Source of the DNA: Pseudomonas parafulva
GTDB taxonomy: Bacteria > Pseudomonadota > Gammaproteobacteria > Pseudomonadales > Pseudomonadaceae
Length of the DNA stretch: 64,000 bases
NCBI RefSeq assembly: GCF_000800255.1
Contig: NZ_CP009747.1
Location: 2,976,001 to 3,040,000, forward strand
Direction: 5' to 3'
A program made the position numbers and the translations under genes. Shown here in pieces: positions 63,828 to 64,000 of the stretch (positions within the stretch are counted from its first letter, which is position 1; each line of letters starts with the position of its first letter). Below the pieces are notes generated by a model. It was not told where the DNA came from and ran no database searches. It saw nothing but the letters and a program-made list of their open reading frames with translations.

Positions 63828-64000
63828 ATGCACTTCAAGCCAGCCGTTACCGCCCTGGTATCCGCCGTCGCCTTGGCCACCCTGCTCAGTGGCTGCAAGA
63901 AAGAAGAGGCCCCGCCTGCCGCGCAGACGCCTCAGGTCGGCGTCGTCACCTTGCAGCCCCAAGCCTTCACCCTGACATCGGAACTGCCGGGGCGTACCAG
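63828..64000 (+). CDS. ttgA: RND efflux periplasmic adaptor TtgA (partial)
   Basis: Membrane-fusion lipoprotein of the TtgABC multidrug and solvent pump, bridging the RND pump TtgB and the channel TtgC. Only the first 57 codons are in the window. They show a lipoprotein signal peptide (MHFKPAVTALVSAVALATLL, lipobox LLSGC with the lipidated Cys at 23), a charged KKEEAPPA linker and VGVVTLQPQAFTLTSELPGR, the start of the adaptor core. CGAGGA lies before the ATG. Repressed by TtgR from the shared intergenic operator. Confidence 0.95.
   Translation, partial: MHFKPAVTALVSAVALATLLSGCKKEEAPPAAQTPQVGVVTLQPQAFTLTSELPGRT

Overview
The window is a contiguous piece of a high-GC Pseudomonas chromosome, almost certainly from the Pseudomonas putida group. 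Diagnostic genes are ttgR with the start of ttgA and their TtgR operator at the right edge, phaG, and a GH17-GT2 ndvB fusion beside dapE. Nearly all of the sequence is core genome in normal codon use. I see no rRNA, CRISPR array, integrase or insertion sequence, and one tRNA, tRNA-Gly(CCC).

Positions 1-16037 (minus strand) hold an essential cell-envelope and translation block. Read in the direction of transcription it is rpsB, tsf, pyrH, frr, uppS, cdsA, dxr, rseP, bamA, skp, lpxD, fabZ, lpxA, lpxB, rnhB, dnaE (cut by the left edge). It covers ribosomal protein S2, EF-Ts, UMP kinase, ribosome recycling, undecaprenyl and isoprenoid precursors, phospholipid activation, outer-membrane protein assembly and lipid A synthesis. 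Hairpin terminators separate rpsB from tsf and tsf from pyrH. Divergent from rpsB is map, followed by glnD (nitrogen sensing) and dapC.

Positions 21128-35331 hold a Na+/H+ antiporter, an ArsC/Spx-like protein, dapD, a csdA-csdE-tcdA sulfur-transfer and tRNA-modification group, ndvB, dapE, rlmA, a small acidic protein of unknown role, a cold-shock protein and plsB. dapC, dapD and dapE put most of the succinylase branch of lysine/diaminopimelate synthesis in one neighbourhood.

Positions 35423-47708 hold a DUF4197 exported protein, phaG, tRNA-Gly, a SulP transporter, a secreted glycerophosphodiesterase, a SIR2-like DUF4917 protein, an iron-starvation unit (FecI-type sigma, FecR-type anti-sigma, STN-containing HasR-like haem receptor, no hemophore gene), a methyltransferase and a TPM-domain membrane protein.

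Positions 47894-55631 hold periplasmic beta-glucosidase bglX, then a DctB/DctD-type two-component pair facing a KgtP/PcaT-type 2-oxoglutarate transporter. That transporter has a sigma-54 promoter, inverted repeats suited to the regulator and a Crc/Hfq-type leader motif. A flavin reductase follows.

Positions 55632-64000 are regulator-rich. An ABM monooxygenase and an AraC regulator diverge from a perfect 25-bp inverted repeat. An NAD(P)-binding protein and an MBL-fold protein diverge from a LysR regulator. A 57-codon membrane peptide has its own leader hairpin. An oxaloacetate decarboxylase gene shares an intergenic region with a drug-efflux MFS gene, and that region carries an exact CRP/Vfr-type site and an exact NtrC-type site. 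The window ends with ttgR and the start of ttgA. The most interesting signals are the mirrored AraC operator, the paired CRP and NtrC sites, and the SIR2-like DUF4917 protein.
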